Source of the DNA: Isoetes taiwanensis
Taxonomy: Eukaryota; Streptophyta; Lycopodiopsida; Isoetales; Isoetaceae
Assembly (NCBI GenBank): GCA_021234155.1
Contig: JAJEKV010000034.1
Coordinates: forward strand, 6,244,028 to 6,308,027
DNA length: 64,000 bases
Reading direction: 5' to 3'
The position numbers were made by a program, and so were the translations under genes. The notes below the pieces were generated by a model. It was not told where the DNA came from and made no database searches. It was given only the letters and a program-made list of their open reading frames with translations. Below, one piece after another: positions 11,176 to 20,760 of this stretch (within the stretch, counting starts at the first letter, position 1; each line of letters starts with the position of its first letter).

Positions 11176-12120
11176 CATGGCAATGCTAGACACACATTTA
11201 CTAGATTCTCGTTAACTTTTAACCCCGGAACAAGCTAGCAACAATTTTGATCGAACAATGAAACTTTTCAAACAATGTTTAACAAATGCTTATAATATTT
11301 TACAAATAAATTGTGTAGCGGATAATTATGTGGAAATTGATTTCAACCGTTAATTTAAAACTGCCATAGAGACATTGGAAACATGAACAATTGTTAAGTA
11401 ATTTGTAGCATCAAAAGTTACTCTAAGTATATTACATAAAAAAGCATTTCAACTGATGCTTACAAATACTGTCAAAACGAATTTATGCAAATAGATAAGT
11501 CTTGCATGGAATCATCTATATATAGTTCCTATTTATTGTATCTAACATTTCTCTTTGCCGACTCATTTCCATGCGTGTAGGGGAATTGTGAAAAAATAGA
11601 ATATAGAATAGAATAGAATTTTTAACGTCCACGAAGATCAATAGGCCATGTGACCTATAGAATGGGCTAGTACAACTAGAATTAGAAATCTTGCATCAAA
11701 AGGTTTTCAAGGAAAAAACCCTTTGGAGTAATGGTGATATTAGAAAGTGAATAATAAATCAGTTTGCAGAAAGAAGATAATTGATTGTTGTTGGCTCAAC
11801 AAACATCTAGTACCTCAAGAATGTAATATGTAGCATAATAACAGGGGGTTTTCTTTTGTTTTTGTACGCTTTTCACAGAGGTTTTCCTAAGATTTCATGG
11901 CGTATTCGAATGGATGTACTAATGCGTACATCTAGAGTGCACCATTTCTTAGTCGTTGATTTAGCTTTTCTTTTTCAATGGTCCAACATCCAAGGGCTCA
12001 CAACAAAAGCCCTCTTTTTATTTTAGGGGCTGATTTTTCCTTGAAAAAACAATTATTTTTAAGTTCCAAAAACAGACATGCAAGCATCGAGATCCCTTAT
12101 TTTAGGGTTCTTTGAAACTT
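11176..12120. other. AT-rich spacer with a minus-strand LINE 3' end
   Basis: Mostly without recognisable content. At 11,597-11,640 the reverse complement reads CTTCGTGGACGTTAAAAATT followed by CTATT-type pentamers. This is the extreme 3' end of a LINE like the one at 6.1-11.2 kb, in the opposite orientation. A degenerate form of the AAAACCC stem-loop block lies at about 11,702-11,728. The LINE body is missing, so this is a strongly 5'-truncated insertion. Confidence 0.5.
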
Positions 12121-12210
12121 CTATGTTCTTGCTCTGTGGAGGAGGGATTTTGTAGCAATGTTGGCCGCCATGGCCAAATCTTTGAAATTTGGAATTTGCT
12201 TAAGTGCAAA

Positions 12211-12342
12211 GCATGCGTTACAAAACCCTAACATGGTGGAATCTATGATGAGCTGCCATATAGCAGTTTGCAGTAAGCATGCGTTACAAAACCCTAACAG
12301 GGTGGAATCTATGATGAGATGTTGTATAGCGGTTGTTTGAAT
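12211..12342. repeat. 66-bp tandem duplication
   Basis: Two units beginning GCATGCGTTACAAAACCCTA at 12,211 and 12,277 differ at about ten positions. The period of 66 keeps a short open frame intact on each strand, but nothing else suggests coding function. Confidence 0.8.
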
Positions 12343-12759
12343 GGGACGGTGAGTCTGGGACATCTTTTTATTTCTTTGTGCCTTCTATTCTATTATTCTA
12401 TGGAGCACAATGGCGAGCTACAAGGTTTCTATCGGAGCCAGCAGGTACATCCTAGACTTCCAAGGCCAGAATTTGAGAGCAGAGGCTAGTCGCGTGGAAT
12501 GGAGACTGGATTTATAGAACCAGAAGGTCAGATCTTGGATAGAAGGCCAGCTTTTAAACAGAAGTCCGGATTTCATGCGTGATCTCGTTTAGTGCAGCCT
12601 TGATGCCTGCCATTGGGTTTTTTTTTCTCTGATTTTTCCCAATGTGCTCAACTTCCAGGCATTTTTTTAGGGTTCTTTTTGGTTATTTGATTATTTGCCT
12701 GCTTCAATATTGCCTTTCCAGATGCAGCTGTTGGCATCTATGGTGAGCTCCAGAAGATT

Positions 12760-13500
12760 ACTTTTACTTTTCTTTGGAGAAGCTATCCAAACTATTGCAC
12801 TTGCATCCTACTGTAGCTGGTGTAACACTTTTACCATTTGGAAATGGAGCCCCAGATGTGGCTGCAAGTATTATGGCCTTCGCAGGTGCAGGTGTGGCAG
12901 AGTTAGGCCTTAACAGTGTGCTCGGAGGAGCTGTTTTTCTTGTTACTGTTGTGGCGGGATCTGTTAGCTTGGTATCCACAGGATTTGCTGTTCATCTAGA
13001 TAGATGGTGCGCATTGCAGCGAACAGCTTCAACAACATCACTCAATCAATGGATGTGGATGTGCTCTTCTATGGTGTTTGATAGATGGTAAGCCTATCAC
13101 TCAAGACTGGTACTTGCTGATAGGTGGAAGTTTGGAGGTTTACTTCTTGGATTAGTGGCTTTGCTAACAACATATATCCGCCAAGGCACTAGCTTCCATG
13201 GGTTTTAGCTGGTTTTTTTATGAGCATAGTATGGTTTTATTTAATTGCTGAAGAATGGGTGGCTGCACTCGTGAGCCTGGGTATTATTTTAGATATAGAC
13301 CCTGCTATACTTGAAGTTACAATCCTAGCCGGGGGTAACTCCATGGGGGATTTAATGGGAAATATTGCAATTGCTTGCCATGATAAGGAGAAGTGCAGAT
13401 TGCAATGTCTGGCTGCTATGCAGGAGCTATGTTTAACACTCTAGTTGGTCTTTGTTACTGCTTGTATATTTTTTTGAGAATGTGTGTAAGAGATGCTTGC
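12760..13500 (+). pseudogene. cation/calcium exchanger (CCX-like) pseudogene
   Basis: The frame 12,774-13,091 contains [21 protein letters not shown] and [14 protein letters not shown]. This is the alpha-1 repeat of plant CCX (NCKX-related) membrane exchangers, with the NGAPD motif. The frame 13,220-13,444 contains [19 protein letters not shown] and [15 protein letters not shown], the alpha-2 repeat with GNSMGDL. A third frame from 13,393 reads [19 protein letters not shown], the following helix. The first and second parts sit only about 130 bp apart, so the large cytosolic loop and several helices are missing, and at least two frame changes occur. Intact family members are about 550-650 aa. 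This is the only host-gene-derived sequence I recognise. Confidence 0.8.
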
Positions 13501-13687
13501 AATATTGTAAATGTGTTAAGGGGTCCTACTTTAAAGACAATGTTGTGTTGCATGTTCGAATACATTGCCTCATTTAATAAAGTCTCTCTCATTATTTCTA
13601 ACATTAAGTATAGTTTGTATCGTTGTTTCTAACATGTCAAATTCCTTTTTAAGTGCCCGAAGGGCCCAAATTTTTTTTAATATAGCA

Positions 13688-14135
13688 ATCAACACATAAC
13701 TATCATTAACATTAATTAACACAAACCATTGCATCCAACACATTTAAATTAAAATCCCCCCCGAAACCCCCTTTGGTTTGGGTGCATATTCACACGGGGG
13801 TTGACGTAGGGCAGCGAGAGCCCCTAAACTTATGTTTTGAACGTACAAAATCAATACCATATAGTACATTACCTCAAATCTTATAGTATTTTGTAAATTT
13901 TGTTATACAGTATACCAAATCCTATACATCTATACCCCACAAACGAGGAACTTTGTGTACGGTGTAGATTAAGAAATAAGGGGTGAATATGCCTATCCAA
14001 CAGCTCTCGTTGCCCGGAGTCACCCCCCGTGTGAATATGCACCCAAACCAAAGGGGGTTTCAGGGGGATTTTAATTTAAATGTGTTGGATGCAATGGTTT
14101 GTGTTAATTAATGTTAATGATAGTTATGTGTTGAT
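13688..14135. mobile_element. 448-bp foldback MITE with ~112-bp arms
   Basis: The left arm (13,688-13,800) and right arm (14,024-14,135) are reverse complements with about one indel. The termini are ATCAACACATAACTATC and GATAGTTATGTGTTGAT. Weaker complementarity continues inward for another 30 bp. The centre is unique and AT-rich. No transposase is encoded. A convincing target duplication was not found, so the superfamily is left open. Confidence 0.85.
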
Positions 14136-16272
14136 AGTTATGCACCAGTGGGGCTCCGAGAAGCTGTGAAAGCATAGAAGGTAATGGCCAAATAACGGTT
14201 CTTTATCATCACAAAAGTATGACATCTTTGGTTTTCATCTTCAATGACATGTAGCTGGCAACATGCATATGCTCTCGCCTCTTGTGGCAATTGCAGCTGA
14301 TCCCATCTAAATGTTTTAGTTCGTAGCTAGTGGGATCCTGTACGAATTAATGCAACATCTACAAGCTTCTTTTTGGACAAAGAAGCAAGTAAATAAGCTT
14401 GTGCTCCATGTGCCAAGCAGGATTTGCTGAAAGAGAGATGTTTTTGTGGCCTTGCGATATTCCATTTAATCAATGGCAATTTGATGTCTGCATATCAATC
14501 TTATGCACAACAATTTCACTCAACGCCATGGGGGGCAAAAGATTACTTCATATAAATGAGAAAGGAGTTGACATAGTGCTTTTGCTTGTAGCGACAACAC
14601 TCCACACAATGCTTAGAATCATGCTATATGGGATTTGCAGCTTGATTCCCATTCAATGTAAAATGATCTCTTTTGAAGTTTCTCTACCTTCTTCCTATCT
14701 AATGATATCCCATCCTCATGTCTTTTCCATGCCAAAGTCTCATGTTTATGCTTTTGCACACGCTTGTTGCATCTCATATAAAGCCCCACTTAACTACTTC
14801 ATTCCAATTAGAGCTTTTGTCTATAAGAAGCCCAACGTAGTTATACGTATTTGAGATCTCTACTTTCTTGCCCTTGCAATAGAATTCGCACCAAATATGA
14901 CACATTTACACGCATGCCTCTTGCATCACAAATCCAATACATCTAGATGACTTCGCATACAAGTTGCACTTCTCCACAATAAGCTGATATCATCTAGATT
15001 GCCGTCTCCTCCATTTTCTGCTATGGATCCATCATCTTGGATTCATGAACGCCAACAAGAAGAGCCAAATGCAAATATTCACACTACATAATTTTTGCCC
15101 GAAGGTTTGGAAAAATTGGTGTGTAAGATGTTGCGAACTAACCTTAAAAGGAATCTAAGGATGATTTATGACAACAGAACATAGGAAAGAAGAGGATACA
15201 TACAAATTAATGGTGCTCCAAGGCTACTTGTCAACAAAAGCATCTCGTATCTACCACCACTATTTCTGATTTCTTTAGCCTTGTCAACAAACGCATCTCG
15301 TATCTACCATCACTATTTCGGATTTCTTTTATCAATCTAAGATATTATGTCCTCTATCGACCCTCATCATGCTCTCTACCCAGCAAACAAAGCCACTTCA
15401 TGATCTGCTCTCCTGGTGTTTCCTCTTCCACACACTGAGAGCATTGCACATAGACAAGTCCAATCCTCTTGGCTTCCATCCTCTTGAAACATTAGCTAGC
15501 TTCATAATAATCTCATGCAATTTCAACACTTCTTCCTTCCCCTTATCAACTTATGCAGAAGACCTACTACATTACTATGCCATGTTAGTCTCTAGAAATT
15601 GCTAAGTTAAGATGGTCTCTAAAAGGAATTGGCTAATTGCTAAGTTGATTGAGCGTGCAAGACTGATACTAAAGGGAAAAGTTCTTGAATTGGAAGAGCC
15701 ACGTTGAAGAACTTCAAATATGTTGATTCATAAACTAGAGGCTTACAAAAAAACTCCACATTTAACTTGGCGTTCAAGATAAAGGTGCAGGTTCTTTTGC
15801 TTCCTTCACAAGAAAGTTCTGAGTCATGCAAAAAAACTTCATGTATCAAGCAATTGACGATTCTATAACACGGAAACACAAGAAATAAAAACATACATCA
15901 CTTACATTTATGCAGAACAAAAGAACAAAAACAATACGAAAGTTTTTGACAAGTCACTGAATTTGCTTTTGAAGCATTAGACACTTTGATGCAAGATCAC
16001 ATGACTGTACACAATTGTTGATGGCTGTGAATTAAAAGAAAAAAGAGGAAAGGCTCCCTTCCAAGATGGAATGCTATACATTTGAATTGTCTTTTCTCTT
16101 CACAATCTGGCAGATCTGCAGACATTGTTGAAGGATCTATACAAGCTTAAATGAATTTTTAATTAACTTTACTCCCTTCGTTGTTCATCTGAAGGTCATA
16201 AACACGTAATCAGCTCTCAACAAAAAATCGTAGGTAAGGGAACAACTTTTTCCCAAAGGTTTATTTACAGCC
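14136..16272. other. no recognised gene; one 53-bp tandem repeat
   Basis: Open frames reach about 150 codons (14,399-14,854) but lack recognisable motifs. A 53-bp tandem duplication with units starting TTGTCAACAAA lies at 15,228 and 15,281. I looked for a 5' LTR matching the LTR at 26,960-28,629 and did not see one here. Confidence 0.45.
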
Positions 16273-17175
16273 ATGGAAGAAGCAGATCTTGCGCGCTTCA
16301 TCAGCAAGTACGAAGCCAAGGAGCGCCGCCGGGAGCAGAGGACGAAGAGTCGGGAAGACGACCCGACCACAGCCAGCGAGCCAAAGAAGAGGAAGGCTAA
16401 AGCCATTAAGGCGGGCAAAAGAAAGGTTGTGAGGGTCGGTAAGCGAGGAACGGGGATCAACATCAACGAACCATCAGGCGAAGAGACCCCGCCTTCTACC
16501 GACGACTCGGACGAAGACTACGTGCCCGGCACAGAGGGAGCAAGTTCTTCAAAACCCCCGGTCGTGGAGGAAGAAGTCCCCCAGCAGGTAGAACAGGAGC
16601 AGGAGGAGGCCGGACAGGTGGTGAAGCCCCCACCTTTCCCGACGTGGGATAGGGTCAAAGCCCCATGGCCACAACGGGAGGCATATGTGATAGACCCTGT
16701 CAAGGTCTATCAGAAGAGGATCAAGGAGCACAACACCTACATGGAGAAGTGGGAGGCATACAATGCCTACTATCAGGAGCACCGGGTGAGGGCAGTCGAA
16801 GGTGGAGTACCCCCGAAGCAAACTCTGAAGCCACCCCCACCAAAGCCCAAGCCTCCCAGAGCACCAGGAAAGAAGCGGGCCGGCAGGAAGAAGCTGGAGA
16901 ACAGAGCCCTCAAGGAAATCCGGCACTTCCAGAGAAGCTACGGACTCTTGATCCCCCGGGCACCGTTTCAACGTTTGGTCCACGAAGTCATGCAGGAGTA
17001 CAACACGGACATGCGCGTGACTGATGAGATGATGTTGTGCTTACAGGAAGCAGCCGAAGCAAAAACAGTGCAGCATTTTGAGGATTCGACGGCCTGCACC
17101 GTGCACGCAAAGAGGGTCACCCTCATGAGGCAGGACATGCATCTTGCCAGACACATCAAGGGAGAACGCCCTTGA
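16273..17175 (+). CDS. histone H3-fold protein with long non-H3 N-terminus
   Basis: An intact 300-aa ORF whose start has a good plant context (GCCATGGA). Residues 211-300 are an unmistakable histone H3 fold: RALKEIRHFQ (alpha-N), LIPRAPFQRLVHEV (alpha-1), CLQEAAEAKTVQHFED (alpha-2), HAKRVTLMRQDMHLARHIKG (loop 2 and alpha-3), ending GERP where H3 ends GERA. Loop 1 has canonical H3 length, without the insertion common in CENH3. The 210-residue N-terminus is unlike any H3 tail: a basic NLS-like block (PKKRKAKAIKAGKRK, residues 38-52), an acidic Ser/Glu stretch (65-115), a Trp/Tyr-rich part (125-170), and a Pro/Lys linker (180-208). The ARTKQ and ARKS tail motifs are absent. The next ORF starts 713 bp downstream, and a chromovirus gag-pol follows on the same strand. 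A divergent host H3/CENH3-like gene is the alternative to a transposon gene. Confidence 0.85.
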   Translation: MEEADLARFISKYEAKERRREQRTKSREDDPTTASEPKKRKAKAIKAGKRKVVRVGKRGTGININEPSGEETPPSTDDSDEDYVPGTEGASSSKPPVVEEEVPQQVEQEQEEAGQVVKPPPFPTWDRVKAPWPQREAYVIDPVKVYQKRIKEHNTYMEKWEAYNAYYQEHRVRAVEGGVPPKQTLKPPPPKPKPPRAPGKKRAGRKKLENRALKEIRHFQRSYGLLIPRAPFQRLVHEVMQEYNTDMRVTDEMMLCLQEAAEAKTVQHFEDSTACTVHAKRVTLMRQDMHLARHIKGERP

Positions 17176-17321
17176 ACTCCTTGTAAATAATGAACATTTT
17201 TGTTAATATAAGGAATTTTTGTGTGAATAATGTGCCTATAATCTTGTTTAAATATGTTAAGAAACTGAATTCTAGCTTTTGTTTTGGTCAAATTGGAGTT
17301 TCTGAGCAAAATTGAGACGAT

Positions 17322-17388
17322 GTCTCACACGTCGCGCCAGGACAGAAAATGAGATTCTCATTTTCGGGCTGGGCGCAACGTGTGAGAC
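17322..17388. repeat. 67-bp palindrome, copy 1
   Basis: The outer arms GTCTCACACGT and ACGTGTGAGAC and the inner arms GAAAATGAGA and TCTCATTTTC make nearly the whole unit self-complementary. It would form a long hairpin in RNA or a cruciform in DNA. Confidence 0.85.
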
Positions 17389-17520
17389 CATGCCCAAAAA
17401 TGCCCAAAACCACTCCAAATCGACCAAATAAGGGGTCAATTCTGCCTAACTTGACGAGTTTAGTAGAATTACAGCCTTAGATTATCCAAATTGATTAAGT
17501 TTAGCCCAATTAGAACCCAT

Positions 17521-17587
17521 GTCTCACACGTCGCGCCAGGACAGAAAATGAACTTTTCATTATCGGTCTGGGCGCAACGTGTGAGAC
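17521..17587. repeat. 67-bp palindrome, copy 2
   Basis: Same orientation and outer arms as the copy 199 bp upstream. It differs at a few central positions: the inner GAAAATGAAC arm now pairs with a mismatch. Sequence between the copies is not repeated. Confidence 0.85.
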
Positions 17588-17888
17588 CTCGTACCATTGT
17601 CTTCACCAAATGATCTCCAAATTGTTGCAATAGGTTCATTAGTTGTCCTTAGCATGCTCAAACCCTAGGAATAGTCTTCAAACTCGCAATTGCACCCCTT
17701 AATAGATCAGAAGCACCTAATCTCAGTAAAATCTAGGCCATCCAAAAATTAGGGTTTCCCATTTTCTATAAATAAGTCCCCCATTTCTCATTTAGCACCC
17801 TGCAAGTTTGCTCTCCACTGCTTAGGCGATCTTCCCGCTCCCTGAGGCGCTTCTGCATCCGTTTGAGACTCTCTTCTTCGCTAGATCA

Positions 17889-19412
17889 ATGGCCACTGCT
17901 GACTTCGGGCGATGGTACAGCGCCAGTGCCCATGCTGCCGAGGCAGATGTCAACGACATCTTCCAAGTCTTTGGGAAAGAAATTGATATCCAAGCTACGC
18001 TAAATGCAACCCCAGCATATAGGCAAGTGCTAGCAGAGTTTCAAGCTAGGGTAGGACCCTCCCTTGTTCAGGTTCCCCCTTGTATAGGATATTTCGTTCC
18101 CCGCCCATCCCTTCAAGCAGCCTTGGGTGATGTTCCCAACATCGCCAAGTACTTAACCAACAAGGCGCAGAGGCTGCCTGACTACATGGTCCTGACAGCC
18201 AACAGGACCAAGTATTTCTCCTACACCGCCGCTCTAGCTATTTTCTTATCCCACCGCGCCGAAAACCCGATGGGGGCAACCTCTATCCCTCCGATGGAGG
18301 TGGACCCCATAGCAGTGCAAGAGGAAGAGCAGATGCTTTTGCAGTATCAGCAGGAACAAGAAGCAAGAGAAGAAGAAGAGGAGTCGGACGACGAGGAATA
18401 CACGGAGCTCGACTCAGACGAAGAACGGCACCAAGCGGAGCAGGAGCTGATCAACTTCGAGCAGAGCAGGCAGAACATCAGAGTTGCTCTCCCACTTGGG
18501 CTAGGCATCACAAGCCTAGCCCCTATCATCATCAACGGAGAGGAGTATCTACTCCTCAGCGACATCCAGAACCTTCCCGAATGCAGGGAGAGGGAGCTCA
18601 GACTGGATGAACTGCTCCACCAACTGCGGCAGACCGACATGGACGACTTCATCGTCCGGGGAGCCTCGGACTTCCCGCTTCAAGTGAGGGAAGCCGACAC
18701 CTACACAGGGGAAGCGACTTCCGATATCCAGGCCTACAGCAGCATCAGGCAAATGATGGACGAGCGGGAGCTGCCAACGGAGGAGGAGTTCCTCGCCCTC
18801 CAAGAACAGATGGGGATCCGTGGAAAGACCACGAGCATCCTAATGCCCAGGCCTTCGACACCACCCCCGGCAAGAGGAGCAGGAATCGACCTCAGGAGAG
18901 TCGACTCCACAATTGAAGACTACCGGGAGCTCACCGAGATAGAGGTCGACGAGTATGCAGGGCGACATAGAGCAGGAGGCCAAACAAACGGAGAAGCTTC
19001 GGCGACACACAACGACAGGTCGCTCAGGTACTACTTGCCGTTGTTGCTGGATGGAAGAGTAGCGGTAATACACCGCAAGTTCAGCCCCAGAGGTGAGGAA
19101 GGAGTGTTCATGCTGATTGCACTCTCAGGCTTCGGCAGGCATGCTCGAATAGCAGCAAACGTCGACTATGCCGTCCTAGTCAAGAGAGCAATGGCACTTG
19201 ACCTCTTCGACTTCGCCATACCCCACCGACGGCAGGCGAGATTGGCGGTGACTGCGGCCCTTACATCCGACCGCATAGTGGAAGAGCTGGCGAGAGCCTT
19301 GCAGGGCGGCTCGTCAGCAAGCGTCATCAGGAACTTGGGTCATTCGGTAGGAACGACCCAAGTTAAGAAGTTTCTTGAGGACAACCCGTCTTACCGGCGA
19401 TTTCAAGACTAA
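17889..19412 (+). CDS. unrecognised 507-aa protein with acidic segment
   Basis: An intact 507-aa ORF with a good start context (ATCAATGGCC) behind a TATA box. I do not recognise a family. Residues 1-125 look globular (VNDIFQVFGKEIDIQ, PCIGYFVPRPSLQ). Residues 144-185 are strongly acidic (EEEEESDDEEY, then LDSDEERHQAEQEL). Residues 190-330 are mixed helix-like with PLGLGITSLAPIIINGEEYL. Residues 330-380 are Pro/Arg-rich. The C-terminus (385-507) looks folded (RYYLPLLLDGRVAVIHRKF, LIALSGFGRHARIAANVDYA). No zinc fingers, membrane helices or signal peptide are seen. It lies between the H3-like ORF and gag; its stop is only about 165 bp before the first gag codons, with no LTR between. Acidic tracts occur in histone chaperones, but that link is only a guess. 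Confidence 0.75.
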   Translation: MATADFGRWYSASAHAAEADVNDIFQVFGKEIDIQATLNATPAYRQVLAEFQARVGPSLVQVPPCIGYFVPRPSLQAALGDVPNIAKYLTNKAQRLPDYMVLTANRTKYFSYTAALAIFLSHRAENPMGATSIPPMEVDPIAVQEEEQMLLQYQQEQEAREEEEESDDEEYTELDSDEERHQAEQELINFEQSRQNIRVALPLGLGITSLAPIIINGEEYLLLSDIQNLPECRERELRLDELLHQLRQTDMDDFIVRGASDFPLQVREADTYTGEATSDIQAYSSIRQMMDERELPTEEEFLALQEQMGIRGKTTSILMPRPSTPPPARGAGIDLRRVDSTIEDYRELTEIEVDEYAGRHRAGGQTNGEASATHNDRSLRYYLPLLLDGRVAVIHRKFSPRGEEGVFMLIALSGFGRHARIAANVDYAVLVKRAMALDLFDFAIPHRRQARLAVTAALTSDRIVEELARALQGGSSASVIRNLGHSVGTTQVKKFLEDNPSYRRFQD

Positions 19413-19590
19413 TTAGACTCTTGATCCCGGAGACTTTTTGTACTAAAATATTATATAAATGTGATTTCTGTTGCACTTTAAATGCCTTGCTAATATAATT
19501 TGTCCCACAACTATGTCAACAACCGCACGTAATGCAAATGAACAAGTAAAACTAACTATATAGCCACGAATTACTTGTGCATGCAGTTAG
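19413..19590 (+). other. ORF-to-gag spacer with splice-acceptor-like site
   Basis: AT-rich spacer after the 507-aa ORF with a possible polyadenylation region. It ends in ACTTGTGCATGCAG just before the gag frame opens, which resembles a plant 3' splice site. The gag frame has no strong ATG here and opens at a GTG near 19,577. Expression of gag by splicing is therefore possible but unproven. Confidence 0.35.
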
Positions 19591-20760
19591 AGGCCTAGGT
19601 GCGGGAGAACAACAACGCCTGGAGAGGGAGGAAATGAGTCCGCCGAGACCACGTCCGGCAAGGAACCTATTTGAAGAATTCGGACCCATGACCCCAGAGG
19701 AAGAAATATCCCAGATGAGGACGGACCTTGAGCAGATAAAGGCTTTGCTGGCCGCACAAGCAGGAGCGGCATCTGTGGGCAACGCTCAACTGCCACAAGC
19801 ATCAGCTCGGAAAACAGGAAGAGACAGGAAGAGGAGCAAGAGAGGGAGGTCCCCTAGTTCGGATTCCTCCGACTCAAGCTCAAATTCAGACTCCGACTCC
19901 GAGGAAGAAGAAGAGCAGGCCCAAGAACAAACAGATGGAAGGCAAAGGAACACTGCAGAGGGACGACAAAGAGACACAAGAACCTTTGACTACCAGAAGA
20001 AGGTAGATTCCGCATTGGGGAATGTTTGGAAGACCAGGAAACTCGAGCAATTCTCAGGCGAGAACAGGTCAGACATGGAGGCAGAGGCTTGGCTCGATGA
20101 GATGAGTGAATATGGCAACGCTTATGGGATGAAGGACAAGGATAAAGGAAGGGTAGCAACAGCCAACCTGAAGGGAGCAGCACGCATATCGTGGAAAGGG
20201 TATGCAAAGGCCCATGGCTTGAGCAGGGATGCTTGCAGGTTCAAGAAGTTTGCTAAAGCCTTCAAGCGCCACTAAGTCCCAAGAGAGCATAAGTCCAGCA
20301 TGATGCAGCAGTTCTATAGGCTCCAACAGGGAAACAAATCAGTCCAGAAATATACAGAGGAATTCATGAGGCTGAGGTTGTATGTGCCAAAGTTAGGAGA
20401 GAAGCATGCAGTAGAAAGCTACATTGAGGGCCTGAATGAGGAGATCCGCAAGCTCGTAAGGGCAATAAATCCTAAGACAGTATCAGAAGCAGAGTCCAAG
20501 GCAATAAGCTTGCAAGGAACGGGACCTCAGAATAGCGGGCAGAGGCAGCAGTATTATCAGGACAAAGGCAAGGCAACAAGGAGTTACAGCCCTAGAGCAG
20601 CTAGCCCGGGTCCAGCGAGAACCATGGTGGCAATCAGGGGAAGCAGCAGGAGAAAAAGCAGGTGTCCTTCAAGGACAAACAGGAGGGGTCAAACTACTCC
20701 AAAGCAGTGCGATCCTTCTTGCAGGCCATGCCCAAGGAAAAGAGACAGGAGTGCATAGAA
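19577..20760 (+). pseudogene. chromovirus gag, one frameshift
   Basis: The first frame (to 20,275) has a Ser/Asp/Glu-rich low-complexity tract (SSDSSDSSSNSDSDSEEEEE) followed by gag-like helices (KLEQFSGENRSDMEAEAWLDEM, LKGAARISWKGY). A stop at 20,273 and a frame change lead to 20,300-20,758 with QFYRLQQGNKSVQKYTEEFMRL and YIEGLNEEIRKLV, the conserved second half of Ty3 gag. Translation then shifts again into the frame that carries the zinc knuckle and pol. In the family gag forms the virus-like particle around the RNA. An original single gag-pol frame broken by two indels is the simplest reading. Confidence 0.8.

Larger units (their letters stand above)
17176..17888 (+). promoter_or_regulatory. 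spacer with twin palindromes and TATA promoter
   Basis: The spacer between the two long ORFs holds the end of the H3-like transcript unit (AT-rich from 17,180), two palindromes (17,322-17,388 and 17,521-17,587), and a TATA box TATAAATA at about 17,767. The TATA box lies about 120 bp before the ATG at 17,889. A pyrimidine-rich leader follows the TATA box. This suggests the 507-aa ORF has its own RNA polymerase II promoter. Confidence 0.5.

Noticed and set aside
12158-12340. A 60-codon gene formed by the 66-bp tandem repeat
   Set aside because: Both strands are open only because the period is a multiple of three; no homology or regulatory context.
14399-14854. A 151-codon frame as a gene
   Set aside because: No recognisable domain, Cys/Met/Leu-biased composition without predicted pattern, and no homologous segment in the window.
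16273-17175. Calling the H3-fold ORF CENH3
   Set aside because: Loop 1 has canonical H3 length and the N-terminus resembles no known CENH3; features such as RVTLM are shared with CENH3 but are not decisive.
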